Assembly (NCBI RefSeq): GCF_018138715.1
Contig: NZ_JAGSHX010000006.1
Span: 5,518,001-5,582,000 of the forward strand
Length of the DNA stretch: 64,000 bases
Direction of reading: 5' to 3'
Source of the DNA: Streptomyces asiaticus
GTDB taxonomy: Bacteria > Actinomycetota > Actinomycetes > Streptomycetales > Streptomycetaceae
In this document: positions 34,105-43,364 of the stretch, piece by piece
How the letters are laid out: every line of letters starts with the position of its first letter
Position numbering within the stretch: the stretch's first letter is position 1
Notes under the pieces: generated by a model
Told to the model about the DNA's origin: nothing
The model's database searches: none
The model's input: only the letters and a program-made list of their open reading frames with translations
Program-made: the position numbers and the translations under genes

Positions 34105-35015
34105 GTGCGCGCAGGGGCCTTGAGGGCCAGGTCGCGGTGGTGACGGGTGCGGCGCGGGGCGTCGGCGAGCTGCTCGCCCGCAAGCTCTCCGCACGCGGCG
34201 CGAAGGTCGCCCTGGTGGGCCTGGAGCCCGAGGAGCTGAAGCGGATCTCGGAGCGGCTGCCCACCGACTCCGCCTACTGGCACGCCGATGTCACCGACAC
34301 CGAGGCGATGGCACGGGTGGCGGAGGAGGTCGTGGCGCGGTTCGGCGCGGTGGACATCGTCTGCGCCAACGCGGGCGTGGCCCAGGCCGGTCCGTTCCTC
34401 GACACCGATGAGACGGCCTGGCGGCGCGTGATCGAGGTCAATCTGCTGGGCAGCGCCACCACGGCCCGTGCCTTCCTGCCCGCGCTGACCGCGAGCCGCG
34501 GCTATCTGCTCCAGATCGCCTCGCTCGCCGCGATCGCGCCCGCGCCCATGATGACGGCGTACTGCGCGTCCAAGTCCGGGGTCGAGGCGTTCGCCCACAG
34601 TCTGCGGGCCGAGGTGGGCCACCGTGGGGTCCGGGTCGGCGTGGGCTATCTGAGCTGGACGGACACCGATATGGTGCGCGGCGCCGACCGCGACGAGGTG
34701 ATGCGCGAGCTGCGGCAGCGGCTGCCCTGGCCCGCGGGCCGCACCTATCCGCTGGGCCCGGCGGTGGAGCGGCTGGTGGCGGGCATCGAGCGCCGGTCGG
34801 CGCATGTGTACGCGCAGTGGTGGTTGCGCGGTATGCAGTCGATGCGCGGCTATCTCCCGGCGTTCATCCATGCCGTGGGGCGGCGCGAGATGCGCCGCGC
34901 CGAGCCGCGGCTGGCGGCGACCCGGGAGGAGCGGGGCGGTCTGGTGGGCGAGGGCGGCGCGGCGGACGAGAAGGCGCGCACGTCGGGCACCGTGGGCACG
35001 GAGCGTCACCAGTAA
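34101..35015 (+). CDS. short-chain dehydrogenase/reductase
   Basis: A 304-aa SDR. NAD(P) motif TGAARGVGE, NAG of CANAGVAQ, catalytic Ser in LLQIAS and Tyr-x-x-x-Lys in AYCASKSG. ATG 34101 overlaps the hydrolase stop (ATGA). The C-terminal ~70 residues extend beyond a classical SDR, with an Arg-rich helix. It would interconvert the alcohol and ketone of the pathway. The set resembles the mycobacterial mymA operon (Rv3083–lipR–sadH). Confidence 0.9.
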   Translation: MSARRGLEGQVAVVTGAARGVGELLARKLSARGAKVALVGLEPEELKRISERLPTDSAYWHADVTDTEAMARVAEEVVARFGAVDIVCANAGVAQAGPFLDTDETAWRRVIEVNLLGSATTARAFLPALTASRGYLLQIASLAAIAPAPMMTAYCASKSGVEAFAHSLRAEVGHRGVRVGVGYLSWTDTDMVRGADRDEVMRELRQRLPWPAGRTYPLGPAVERLVAGIERRSAHVYAQWWLRGMQSMRGYLPAFIHAVGRREMRRAEPRLAATREERGGLVGEGGAADEKARTSGTVGTERHQ

Positions 35016-35134
35016 CGCTCCGTCAACCGCCCTGACCTGCGTGTTCTTCGACTCCTCCGGTCCGGAATGCGGAGAAAGTCAGTGCGTGTAACTCTTGTCG
35101 GGCCCGACGCCATTCACCCGATGAGGAGTGACAC

Positions 35135-35440
35135 ATGGGCCCCAAGGACCAGTCGAACGAGAAGGCTCAGCAGGCCAAGCGGAAGCAGCAGGGCGGGCGG
35201 AGCCAGGAGCCGCGGCGCGGTCAGCAGACGCAGTCCGGTCAGCAGAGGCAGTCCGGTGAGCGCATGCAGTCCGGTGAGCGCATGGAGGAGCGCTCCCGCC
35301 GGGAGCCCGGGCAGGAGCAGCGCCGCGGCCGTCAGGACCGGCCGGAGGCCCAGGGGCAGTCCCAGCGGATGGGCCGTGAGCGCCGTCAGCCGGGCATGGG
35401 CGACGAGATGATGGACCAGGAGCCCTTCGAAGAGATGTGA
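35135..35440 (+). CDS. small Gln/Arg-rich low-complexity protein
   Basis: A 101-aa highly charged, probably disordered protein: MGPKDQSNEKAQQAKRKQQG followed by near repeats of QSGQQRQSGERM. GAGGAG precedes the ATG. No hydrophobic core. Function unknown. Confidence 0.6.
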   Translation: MGPKDQSNEKAQQAKRKQQGGRSQEPRRGQQTQSGQQRQSGERMQSGERMEERSRREPGQEQRRGRQDRPEAQGQSQRMGRERRQPGMGDEMMDQEPFEEM

Positions 35441-35467
35441 CGCACCGAGGGCGGCACAGAGGGCGGG

Positions 35468-35507
35468 AGGGGTGTATCCCCATGGTCGACCATGGGGATA
35501 CACCCCT
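35468..35507. terminator. 40-bp perfect palindrome in convergent gap
   Basis: A perfect 20+20 palindrome centred on GTCGAC (centre 35487/35488), between the low-complexity gene and the tricorn protease gene, which converge on it. Acts as a bidirectional terminator. Confidence 0.8.
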
Positions 35508-35519
35508 GCGCCTGCACCC

Positions 35520-38500
35520 TCACTCCCCGTTGCGTGGTGGCAGTTGGGGGCGGCGCAGGTCGGGGACGTCCGAGTAGTCCGGTGGGGTCGCGGCCGGATG
35601 CCGCTCCAGCAGATCGAGCGCCGTACGGACGGCGACCCCGAGTTGTGGATGGCGGCCCTCCGCCCAGTCCACGGGGGAGCGCGGCGCCTCGATGTCCGGC
35701 TCCACACCGTGGTTCTCCACGCCCCAGCGGTAGGCGTCGAACCACGCGGCGTTCATCGGCACCGTGATCGACGTGCCGTCGCCGAGGCGGTGACGCCCGG
35801 TCATCCCGACCACCCCGCCCCAGGTGCGCAGCCCCACCACCGGCCCGATGCCCTGGATCTTGAAGGCCGCGGTGATCATGTCGCCGTCGGAGGAGGTCGC
35901 CTCGTCGGCGACGGCGACGATCGGCCCGCGCGGCGCGTTGCTGGAGTACGACACCGGCTGGGCGTTGCGGGTCAGGTCCCAGCCCATGACCTTGCGGGTG
36001 AGCTTCTCCACCACCAGCTCGCTGATGTTGCCTCCCGCGTTGCCCCGGACGTCCACGATCAGCGCGGGCAGCGACATCTCGCGGCGTAGATCGCGGTTGA
36101 ACTGCGCCCAGCCGGAGCCGCCCATGTCGGGGATGTGGAGATAGCCGCACCGCCCGTCGCTCAACTCCCGCACCACGGACCGGCGCTGGGCGACCCAGTC
36201 CTGGTAGCGCAGCGGCCGGTCGTCAATCAGCGGGGAGACCGCGACCCGGCGCGGCGGCCCCTCGCCGTCCGGCGACTCGAAGGTCAGCTCCACCGTCGTG
36301 CCGCCCGCGGCCGTCAGCAGCGGATACGGGCCGGCCACCGGGTCCACCGGGCGCCCGTCGACATGGGTGAGCACGGCGCCGTCCCGGATGCCCAGACCGG
36401 CCAGCGGCGAGCGGGCCCGGGAGTCGGAGGACTCACCGGGCAGGATGCGGGCCACCGTCCACCGCCCGTCCTTGGGCAAGCGGGTGAGGTTGGCGCCGAG
36501 CAGTCCGATGGGGCGCTGGTAGTGGGACGGCCCCTCGTTGCGCCGGGCGGCGCTGACGTAGGCGTGCGAGGTGCCCAGCTCGCCCAGGGTCTCGCGGAGC
36601 AGATCGGCGAACTCGTCGGGCGAGGCGACCCGTTCGACCAGCGGACGGTACTGGTCGAGCACCCCGTCCCAGTCGACACCGCACATCCCCGGGTCCCAGT
36701 AGTAGTGGCGGGTGATGCGCCCGGCCTCGTCGTACGCCTGCCGCCACTCGGCCGCCGGATCGGCGGTGTGCTGGATCCGCCGCATGTCGAGGTGGACCGT
36801 CGAGTCGCTGTCGCCCGACTCGGTGGCGGGCATCGCGCGCAGATCGCCGTCGTCGTAGGCCACCAGCCGGGTGCCGTCGCCGCTGACCACGAACCAGTCC
36901 AGCTCACCGGTGAGTTCGGTGCGCTTGGCCTTCGCCAGGTCGAAGTGTTCCAGGGTGGGGCGGCTCGAGGTCTCGCCCGGGTTGGCGAACGTCTCGCCGA
37001 GCACACCCGAGATCGGCCAGCGCAGCCACACCAGCCCGCCGCCGCTGACCGGGCTCAGCGAGGAGTACTTGGACGCGGAGACGGGGAAGGCCGTGACCCG
37101 GCTGGCCAGCCCCTCCACCTCGACCGTCACCGTGCCGTCGCCGTCGCCCTCGCCCCCGCTGACGTCCGGGTCAAGACCGCCCGCCGCCGGGCGCCCCTCG
37201 GGGGACAGCGCGAAGGGCGAGGGGGTGGCGGAGGACAGCGGTACGAGATAGGGCCGGCAGCCCAGCGGGAAGGAGAGATCGCCGGTGTGCACGTCGTAGA
37301 CCGGGTCGAAGCCGCGCCAGGAGAGGAAGGCGAGATAGCGGCCGTCGCTGGTGAAGACCGGCTCCTCGTCCTCGAACCGCCCGTTGGTCACATCCACCAC
37401 GGACCGGTCGGCCAGCCGCGCGATCTTGATCGAGCGCAGGGTGCGCCCTATCCCGGGGTGGGACCAGGCGAGCCAGGCCGAGTCGGGGGCGAAGGCCAGG
37501 TCGCCCACCGGGCCGTTGTCCGACCGGATCAGCTCGGTGACCTCGCCGTCCCCGTCGGGTGAGGTGTCCACCAGCAGCAGCCGCCCGTCGCCCGCGGCGA
37601 CCGCGAGCAGGTCGCCGTCCGGTGAGGGCTCCAGCTCGTGCACCCGGCCCAGCCGGCCGGCGGCCAGCCGGCGCGGCTCGGTGGGGCCGCTGGCCCGGGG
37701 CAGATGCGCTATCTCGATGGCGTCCTCGCCCTCCGCGTCGGTGAGGTAGGCGACCCGGCCGGTCGAGCCCAGCATCACGGGCAGCCGCACCCGGACGCCC
37801 GGGGTGTCGGCGAGGGTGCGGGCGGGGCCGTCGCGGTGGGTGAGCCAGTACAGGCTGCCGCGGACGCACACCGCGCTGGCCCGGCCGGTGGTGTCCACCG
37901 ACAGCGAGTCGATGTGCGAGGCGGCGGGCACCTGGTAGGGCCGCCGCCCGGTGCGCGCCCCGCCGAGCCGTACGTCCAGCCTGCGCGGTTCGCCGTCCGG
38001 GCTCAGGTCGTCCACCAGCCACAGCTCGCCCGCGCACTGGTAGACGACGCGGGAGCCGTCGGTCGAGGCGTGCCGGGCGTAGAAGTCGGCGTGGTCGGTG
38101 TGGCGGCGCAGATCGGTGCCGTCGGGCAGACAGGAGTAGAGGTTGCCGATGCCCTCGTGGTCGGAGAGGAAGGCGATCCGGCCGCCGACGAACATCGCCG
38201 CGTCCAGATGCCCGTTCAGCTTCTCCACGAGCCGGGTGCCGTGCAGCCACAGCCGGCCCATCGCCCCGCCCCGGTAGCGCTTCCAGGTGGCGGGCTCGTG
38301 CGGCGGCTTGCCGGTGAGCAGCAGGGTGCGGCGCTCGCCGTCGAGGTCGGCCACCGCGATGTCGGCCACCGGCCCCCAGGGCAGCCGCCCGCCGGGGCTG
38401 CCGTCGGTCGGCAGGCTGTAGGCCCAGGAGAAGTGGGAGAACGGCTGCTCATGGGAGGAGACCGCGAGGATCTGGGAGGCGCCGTCCTGGTCCGGCGGGG

Positions 38501-38828
38501 TCCAGCCGCACACCGTGGCGTCCGTGCTGCCCCAGTAGGTCAGCCGGCGGGCCGGGCCGCCGGCCGAGGGGACGAGATAGATCTCCGGGTCGAGGCTGCG
38601 CCAGGTGGTGAATGCGATCTGGGAGCCGTCGGGGGAGAAGCGGGGAGGTCCGACACGGGTCCGGTCCGCGGTCAGCCGCCACGCTCGCCCGGGTGGCTCA
38701 CCCGAGGCGGTCAGCGGGGCGACCCACAGATCGTCCTCGGCCGCGAAGCACAGCAAGTCGCCGTGCAGATGCGGAAATCGCAGGTACGCCTGGTCGTCGT
38801 CGCATGCGTAAGGCTCCACCCCACCCAT
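35520..38828 (-). CDS. tricorn-type S41 family protease
   Basis: A 1102-aa cytoplasmic giant protease like tricorn, which degrades peptides released by the proteasome. The N-terminal ~650 residues are beta-propeller repeats (FSPDGSQIAFTTW, LEPSPDGDLLAVA, FTSDGRYLAFLSW), then a PDZ domain (LGIRDGAVLTHVDGRPVDPV) and the S41 core. His755 (ELGTSHAYVS) and Ser980 (TSSDGDM) are the expected catalytic His and Ser, with an Asp after the Ser. ATG 38828 gives a typical tricorn start. It is convergent with the gene at 35135. Confidence 0.93.
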   Translation of the reverse strand: MGGVEPYACDDDQAYLRFPHLHGDLLCFAAEDDLWVAPLTASGEPPGRAWRLTADRTRVGPPRFSPDGSQIAFTTWRSLDPEIYLVPSAGGPARRLTYWGSTDATVCGWTPPDQDGASQILAVSSHEQPFSHFSWAYSLPTDGSPGGRLPWGPVADIAVADLDGERRTLLLTGKPPHEPATWKRYRGGAMGRLWLHGTRLVEKLNGHLDAAMFVGGRIAFLSDHEGIGNLYSCLPDGTDLRRHTDHADFYARHASTDGSRVVYQCAGELWLVDDLSPDGEPRRLDVRLGGARTGRRPYQVPAASHIDSLSVDTTGRASAVCVRGSLYWLTHRDGPARTLADTPGVRVRLPVMLGSTGRVAYLTDAEGEDAIEIAHLPRASGPTEPRRLAAGRLGRVHELEPSPDGDLLAVAAGDGRLLLVDTSPDGDGEVTELIRSDNGPVGDLAFAPDSAWLAWSHPGIGRTLRSIKIARLADRSVVDVTNGRFEDEEPVFTSDGRYLAFLSWRGFDPVYDVHTGDLSFPLGCRPYLVPLSSATPSPFALSPEGRPAAGGLDPDVSGGEGDGDGTVTVEVEGLASRVTAFPVSASKYSSLSPVSGGGLVWLRWPISGVLGETFANPGETSSRPTLEHFDLAKAKRTELTGELDWFVVSGDGTRLVAYDDGDLRAMPATESGDSDSTVHLDMRRIQHTADPAAEWRQAYDEAGRITRHYYWDPGMCGVDWDGVLDQYRPLVERVASPDEFADLLRETLGELGTSHAYVSAARRNEGPSHYQRPIGLLGANLTRLPKDGRWTVARILPGESSDSRARSPLAGLGIRDGAVLTHVDGRPVDPVAGPYPLLTAAGGTTVELTFESPDGEGPPRRVAVSPLIDDRPLRYQDWVAQRRSVVRELSDGRCGYLHIPDMGGSGWAQFNRDLRREMSLPALIVDVRGNAGGNISELVVEKLTRKVMGWDLTRNAQPVSYSSNAPRGPIVAVADEATSSDGDMITAAFKIQGIGPVVGLRTWGGVVGMTGRHRLGDGTSITVPMNAAWFDAYRWGVENHGVEPDIEAPRSPVDWAEGRHPQLGVAVRTALDLLERHPAATPPDYSDVPDLRRPQLPPRNGE

Positions 38829-38881
38829 GTTTTCGAGCTACGCCATTCGGAGCAACTCGGTTGTGTGACCGAGACCACGAG

Positions 38882-38941
38882 CGAAACGGCGTAGTTTCGA
38901 TAGAGCCGGGCTTATGCTGGAGGAGTACGAAACCGTTTCGT
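38882..38941. promoter_or_regulatory. TetR operators around the tetR promoter
   Basis: Inverted repeat CGAAAC-N6-GTTTCG at 38882-38899 and the 7-1-7 palindrome ACGAAAC-C-GTTTCGT at 38927-38941, with a TATGCT -10-like box between them (38913-38918). Autoregulation by the downstream TetR protein is likely, and the left site could also control the divergent protease gene. Confidence 0.65.
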
Positions 38942-38969
38942 TCGGAAGCTCGGAGGGAGGCGACACCCC

Positions 38970-39587
38970 ATGCGGACCACGGATCAGCCGACGGAGGACC
39001 GCGACACCGCCCGGGTGCGCCGCAGCAGACTCTCCCCCGAGCGCGAGCGGGAGCTGTACGAGGCGGTGGTCGAGCTGCTGGGCGAGGTCGGGTACGACGG
39101 TCTGACGATGGACGCCGTCGCGGCCCGCACCCGGTCCAGCAAGGCCACGCTCTACCGCCAGTGGAATGGCAAGCCGCAGCTGGTCGCGACCGCGCTGCGG
39201 CACACCAAGCCCGTTCTGCTCGAAGGCGTCGACACCGGATCGCTCCGCGGGGACCTGCGGGAGATCGCACGGTGTTCGGAGACCGCCCATGAGCGGGACG
39301 CCGCGCTGATGAGGGGACTCGCCCACGCAAGCCACGACAACCCGGACCTTCACCAGGCCCTGCGAGAGTTGTTGATCTTCCCCGAGATCGACGCGCTCCA
39401 CGCGCTGCTGAGGCGCGCCGTCGACCGCGGCGAAGTCGCCCCGGACCGGCCCGCCCTGAACTACGTCGTGCACATGATGTGCGGCGCGTTCATCACCCGA
39501 CCGCTCGTCGAGGGCAAGCAGCCGGACCAGACGTATCTCCTGGAGTACATCGACGCCGTGATCCTCCCCGCACTCGGCGCCGCATAG
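38970..39587 (+). CDS. TetR/AcrR family regulator
   Basis: A 205-aa repressor with N-terminal TetR helix-turn-helix (GYDGLTMDAVAARTRSSKAT, LYRQW) and a ligand-binding C-terminal domain of the TetR_C_11/16 kind. ATG 38970 has GGAGGGAGG upstream. It directly precedes the MMPL transporter gene, its likely target. Confidence 0.9.
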   Translation: MRTTDQPTEDRDTARVRRSRLSPERERELYEAVVELLGEVGYDGLTMDAVAARTRSSKATLYRQWNGKPQLVATALRHTKPVLLEGVDTGSLRGDLREIARCSETAHERDAALMRGLAHASHDNPDLHQALRELLIFPEIDALHALLRRAVDRGEVAPDRPALNYVVHMMCGAFITRPLVEGKQPDQTYLLEYIDAVILPALGAA

Positions 39588-39727
39588 CCCTTCCTCTCAC
39601 ACTCCCCCGAAACTCCCCCCGATCTCCCCGCACAACCACATAGGACCCCGGCCGGCGCGCCGCTCTCGTCGCCGGTTCGGTCACCCATCCCTGCCCTGCC
39701 AGCCAACCGACGGGAGCACCCCTTCTC

Positions 39728-41980
39728 GTGGCCACCTTCCTCTATAAACTCGGCCGGTTCGCCTTCCGGCGACGCGGCTTCGTCGCGCTGATATGGGTGG
39801 CGCTGCTCGCGGTCGCGGGCGTCGGCGCCGCCACCGCCTCCCAGCCCGCCAACGACAGCTTCTCCATCCCCGGCACCGAGGCCCAGAAGGCATTCGACCT
39901 GCTGGAACAGCGGTTCCCCGGGGGTAACGCGGACGGCGCCACCGCCCGTGTGGTCTTCCGCGCCCCGAGCGGCGAGAAGATGACCGACCCGGCCAACAAG
40001 GCGGTGGTCACCAAGACCGTCGCCGAGCTCAAGGCCAGCTCGCCGCAGGTCGCCTCGGTCGCCGACCCCTACCAGGCCCATGCCGTCAGCAAGGACGGCA
40101 CCACGGCGTACATCCTGACCAGCTACAAGGTCAACGCCATGGAGCTGGAGGACCCCGCCAAGGACGGTCTGAAGGAGGTGGGGGACAAGGCCCAGAAGTC
40201 GGGGCTGACGGTGCAGATCGGCGGTGACGCGCTCCAGGAGATGCCGGAGACCGGCTCCACCGAGATCATCGGCATCGCGATCTCCGCGGTCGTCCTCGCC
40301 ATCACCTTCGGCTCGCTGGTCGCGGCCGGACTACCACTGCTGACCGCGCTCATCGGCGTCGGCATCGGCATTTCGTCGATCACCGCGCTCGCCACCACCC
40401 TGGGGCTGTCCACCACCACCTCCACACTGGCGATGATGATCGGCCTCGCGGTCGGCATCGACTACGCGCTGTTCATCGTCTCCCGCTACCGAGCGGAGCT
40501 GGCCGAGGGACGGGAGCGGGAGGAAGCCGCCGGACGGGCCGTGGGCACCGCGGGCTCCGCGGTCGTCTTCGCCGGCCTTACGGTCGTCATCGCGCTCGTC
40601 GGCCTCGCCGTCGTCAACATTCCGATGCTCACCAAGATGGGCTTCGCCGCGGCCGGTACGGTCGTCATCGCCGTCCTCATCGCGATCAGCCTCATCCCGG
40701 CGGTGCTGGGCTTCGCGGGCAAGCGGGTGTTCGGGCGCAAGGCGCGCCGGCGGATGGAGGAGCGTGCCGCGGCGGCCGCCGCGAGCGGCGGGGACGCCCC
40801 CGAGGAGAAGCCCAACATGGGCACCCGCTGGGCCCGCTTCGTGCTGCGCCGCCCGCTGATGGTGCTCCTGGTGGCCGTGCTCGGCCTCGGTGCGGCCGCC
40901 GTGCCCGCCGTCAGCCTGGAACTCGGTCTGCCGGACGACGGCTCGCAGCCGGTCAGCAGCCAGAAGCGCCAGGCGTACGACGCGATCTCCGAGGGCTTCG
41001 GCCCCGGCTACAACGGTCCGCTGATGGTGGTCGTGGACGCCAAGGGCAGCGACGACGCCAAGGGCGCGGCCCAGCAGGTCCGTAAGACCATCACCGGTCT
41101 GGACGGGGTGGCGGGGGTCAGCCCGGCCGCGTTCAACAAGGCCGGTGACACCGCGACGCTCACCGTCGTCCCCAAGTACAAGCCGAGCAGCATCGACACC
41201 GAGAACCTGGTCGGCGACATCCGGGACAAGGCGAGCGGGTTCACGTCCGACACCGGCGCCGAGGTGCTGGTGACCGGCCAGACGGCGATGAACATCGACA
41301 TCTCGCAGAAGCTCAACGACGCGCTGGTGCCCTATCTGGTGCTCGTCGTCGGACTGGCCTTCCTGCTGCTGATGGTGGTCTTCCGGTCCGTCCTGGTCCC
41401 GCTCAAGGCGGCGCTCGGCTTCCTGCTCTCCGTCGTCGCGGCGCTCGGCGCGGTGGTCGCGGTCTTCCAGTGGGGCTGGCTGGCGGATCTGTTCGGGGTC
41501 GAGGAGACCGGTCCGATCATGAGCATGATGCCGATCTTCATGATCGGTGTGGTGTTCGGTCTGGCGATGGACTACGAGGTCTTCCTGGTGACCCGGATGC
41601 GGGAGGCGTACGTCCACGGCGAGCGCCCCGGCCAGGCCGTCGTCACCGGCTTCCGGCACGGCGCCCGGGTGGTCACCGCGGCCGCGGTCATCATGATCAG
41701 CGTCTTCGCGGGATTCATCGGCTCGTCCGAGTCGATGATCAAGATGATCGGCTTCGGCCTCGCCACCGCCGTTCTCTTCGACGCCTTCGTGGTCCGTATG
41801 GCCATCGTGCCGGCGGTGCTGGCGCTGCTCGGCAAGGCGGCCTGGTGGCTGCCGCGCTGGCTGGACCGGGCGCTGCCCAACGTGGATGTGGAGGGCGAGG
41901 GCCTGCGCAAGCAGCTCGAGCAGCCCGCCGCGGCCCAGGAGCGCGACAGGGACTCCGACGCCGAGCTGACCCGCGTCTGA
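39728..41980 (+). CDS. MMPL family transporter (RND superfamily)
   Basis: A 750-aa RND-type exporter with two halves, each one membrane helix, an outer loop domain (residues ~35-165 and ~400-560) and a five-helix block. The proton-relay motif GLAVGIDYALFIVSRYR is in the first half and VVFGLAMDYEVFLVTRMRE in the second. It probably exports a lipid or antibiotic using the proton gradient. GTG 39728. The gene is followed by short tandem repeats and a terminator. Confidence 0.92.
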   Translation: MATFLYKLGRFAFRRRGFVALIWVALLAVAGVGAATASQPANDSFSIPGTEAQKAFDLLEQRFPGGNADGATARVVFRAPSGEKMTDPANKAVVTKTVAELKASSPQVASVADPYQAHAVSKDGTTAYILTSYKVNAMELEDPAKDGLKEVGDKAQKSGLTVQIGGDALQEMPETGSTEIIGIAISAVVLAITFGSLVAAGLPLLTALIGVGIGISSITALATTLGLSTTTSTLAMMIGLAVGIDYALFIVSRYRAELAEGREREEAAGRAVGTAGSAVVFAGLTVVIALVGLAVVNIPMLTKMGFAAAGTVVIAVLIAISLIPAVLGFAGKRVFGRKARRRMEERAAAAAASGGDAPEEKPNMGTRWARFVLRRPLMVLLVAVLGLGAAAVPAVSLELGLPDDGSQPVSSQKRQAYDAISEGFGPGYNGPLMVVVDAKGSDDAKGAAQQVRKTITGLDGVAGVSPAAFNKAGDTATLTVVPKYKPSSIDTENLVGDIRDKASGFTSDTGAEVLVTGQTAMNIDISQKLNDALVPYLVLVVGLAFLLLMVVFRSVLVPLKAALGFLLSVVAALGAVVAVFQWGWLADLFGVEETGPIMSMMPIFMIGVVFGLAMDYEVFLVTRMREAYVHGERPGQAVVTGFRHGARVVTAAAVIMISVFAGFIGSSESMIKMIGFGLATAVLFDAFVVRMAIVPAVLALLGKAAWWLPRWLDRALPNVDVEGEGLRKQLEQPAAAQERDRDSDAELTRV

Positions 41981-42082
41981 CCAGCGTCCGACCCGCGTCC
42001 GACCTTGTGTCTGACCCGCGGCTGACCGTGTCTGACCCGTGTCTGACCCGCTTCTGACCCGCTTCTGACTCGCGGCTGAACA
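41965..42082 (+). repeat. degenerate TGACCCGC repeats after the MMPL gene
   Basis: About ten copies of a ~11-15-bp unit around TCTGACCCGC beginning in the last codons (DAELTRV) of the exporter and running through the stop codon. Each unit carries TGA stop-like triplets. Confidence 0.7.
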
Positions 42083-42103
42083 CCTGGCGTCACGCCTCGG
42101 CCC

Positions 42104-42137
42104 GACGGCGGCCTTCCGATCCCGGAAGGCCGCCGTC
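42104..42137 (+). terminator. terminator after the MMPL transporter
   Basis: A 15-bp perfect stem (42104-42118 with 42123-42137) and an ATCC loop. Confidence 0.8.
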
Positions 42138-42181
42138 CGGCGTTTTCCGCGGGCCCACGCGATCCCGCGATGTAGGCGCTC

Positions 42182-42212
42182 TTGCGAACGACTTGCAGGT
42201 ACGGGCTACCAT
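42182..42212 (+). promoter_or_regulatory. Nur-like box and promoter of the cbiM operon
   Basis: TTGCGA-N5-TTGCAG at 42182-42198 resembles the Streptomyces nickel-regulator Nur box TTGCAA-N5-TTGCAA (5/6 in each half). A TACCAT -10-like hexamer follows at 42207-42212. Confidence 0.55.
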
Positions 42213-42249
42213 CGGGCCGATAGTTGCAGCTCAGGAGCGGAGTCCCGTC

Positions 42250-43362
42250 ATGCATGTGCCCGACGGATTCATCGACGCACCGGTGTCGGTGGCGACCGGT
42301 GCGGTCGCGGCCGGGGCCGTCGCGGTCAGTTTGCGCGGTGCCCGGCGGGAGCTCGACGAGCGGACCGCGCCGCTGGCCGGGCTGGTCGCGGCGTTCATCT
42401 TCGCCGTGCAGATGCTGAACTTCCCCGTGGCCGCCGGGACCAGCGGCCATCTGCTGGGCGGGGCGCTGGCCGCGATACTCGTGGGGCCGTACACGGGGGT
42501 GTTGTGCGTCTCCGTGGTGCTGCTGATGCAGGGCGTGCTGTTCGCGGACGGCGGGCTCACCGCGCTCGGCGTCAACATCACGGACATGGCCCTGGTCACC
42601 ACGGTCGTGGCGTACGCGCTCTTCCGCGCGATCGTGAAGCTGGCCCCGCATCGCCGCCGTACGGTCACCGTCGCGTCCTTCGTGGCCGCGCTGATCTCCG
42701 TACCGGCCGCGGCGGTGGCCTTCACGGCGATCTACGCGCTCGGCGGCACCGCCGATGTGGCGATCGGCAAGGTCTTCGCGGCGATGGTCGGTGTGCATGT
42801 GCTGATCGGCATCGGCGAGGCGGCGATCACCGCGCTGACGGTCGGTGCCGTCGTGGCCGTGCGGCCAGATCTGGTGTACGGGGCGCGGGGGGTGACCGCG
42901 CGTCCGCTGGAGATCCGCAGCAGCCCGCTGGCTCCGGCCACCCCGGGGGCGGTGGCGCGGGCCGAGGGCCCGGCGGCCGAACCCGCCGCGGCGACCTCCG
43001 AGATCCCCGAGCCCGCCGGGACCCCCGAACCCGCCGCGGCGCCGCGGCGGTCGGCCCGGCGCGTGTGGTGGGCCGGGCTCGCGGCCGCGCTACTGTGCGC
43101 CGGGGTCGTCAGCTTCTACGCCTCCGCCAGCCCCGACGGGCTGGAGAAGGTCGCCCATGACAAGGGGATCGACCAGAAGAAGGAGGACCACGCCGCCAAG
43201 GACTCCCCGCTCGCCGACTACGGCGTCAAGAACATCACCGACGCCCGGCTCTCCGGCGGGATCGCCGGGGTGATCGGGGTCGGGGCCACCCTCGCCGTCG
43301 GCTCCGGGGTCTTCATCGTCATACGGCGGCGCAGGGCGACGGCCGAGAGCGGGCGGGGCTGA
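42250..43362 (+). CDS. cbiM: CbiM/NikM-type ECF substrate-binding protein, fused to CbiN/PDGLE domain
   Basis: A 370-aa S component of an energy-coupling-factor metal importer. MHVPDGFIDAPV at the N-terminus is the metal-binding start (the N-terminal Met–His motif) of CbiM/NikM, followed by six to seven membrane segments with NITDMALVTTVVAYALFR. After a Pro/Ala linker a further membrane segment leads to ASPDGLEKVAHDKG, the PDGLE signature of CbiN/NikN, and a final membrane segment. So M and N components are fused. Nickel rather than cobalt is suggested by the Nur-like box; sequence alone does not decide. Confidence 0.9.
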   Translation: MHVPDGFIDAPVSVATGAVAAGAVAVSLRGARRELDERTAPLAGLVAAFIFAVQMLNFPVAAGTSGHLLGGALAAILVGPYTGVLCVSVVLLMQGVLFADGGLTALGVNITDMALVTTVVAYALFRAIVKLAPHRRRTVTVASFVAALISVPAAAVAFTAIYALGGTADVAIGKVFAAMVGVHVLIGIGEAAITALTVGAVVAVRPDLVYGARGVTARPLEIRSSPLAPATPGAVARAEGPAAEPAAATSEIPEPAGTPEPAAAPRRSARRVWWAGLAAALLCAGVVSFYASASPDGLEKVAHDKGIDQKKEDHAAKDSPLADYGVKNITDARLSGGIAGVIGVGATLAVGSGVFIVIRRRRATAESGRG

Positions 43363-43364
43363 CC

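Noticed and set aside
42140..42249. cobalamin riboswitch before cbiM
   Set aside because: Leader is too short and lacks the B12-box; a Nur-like operator explains it better.
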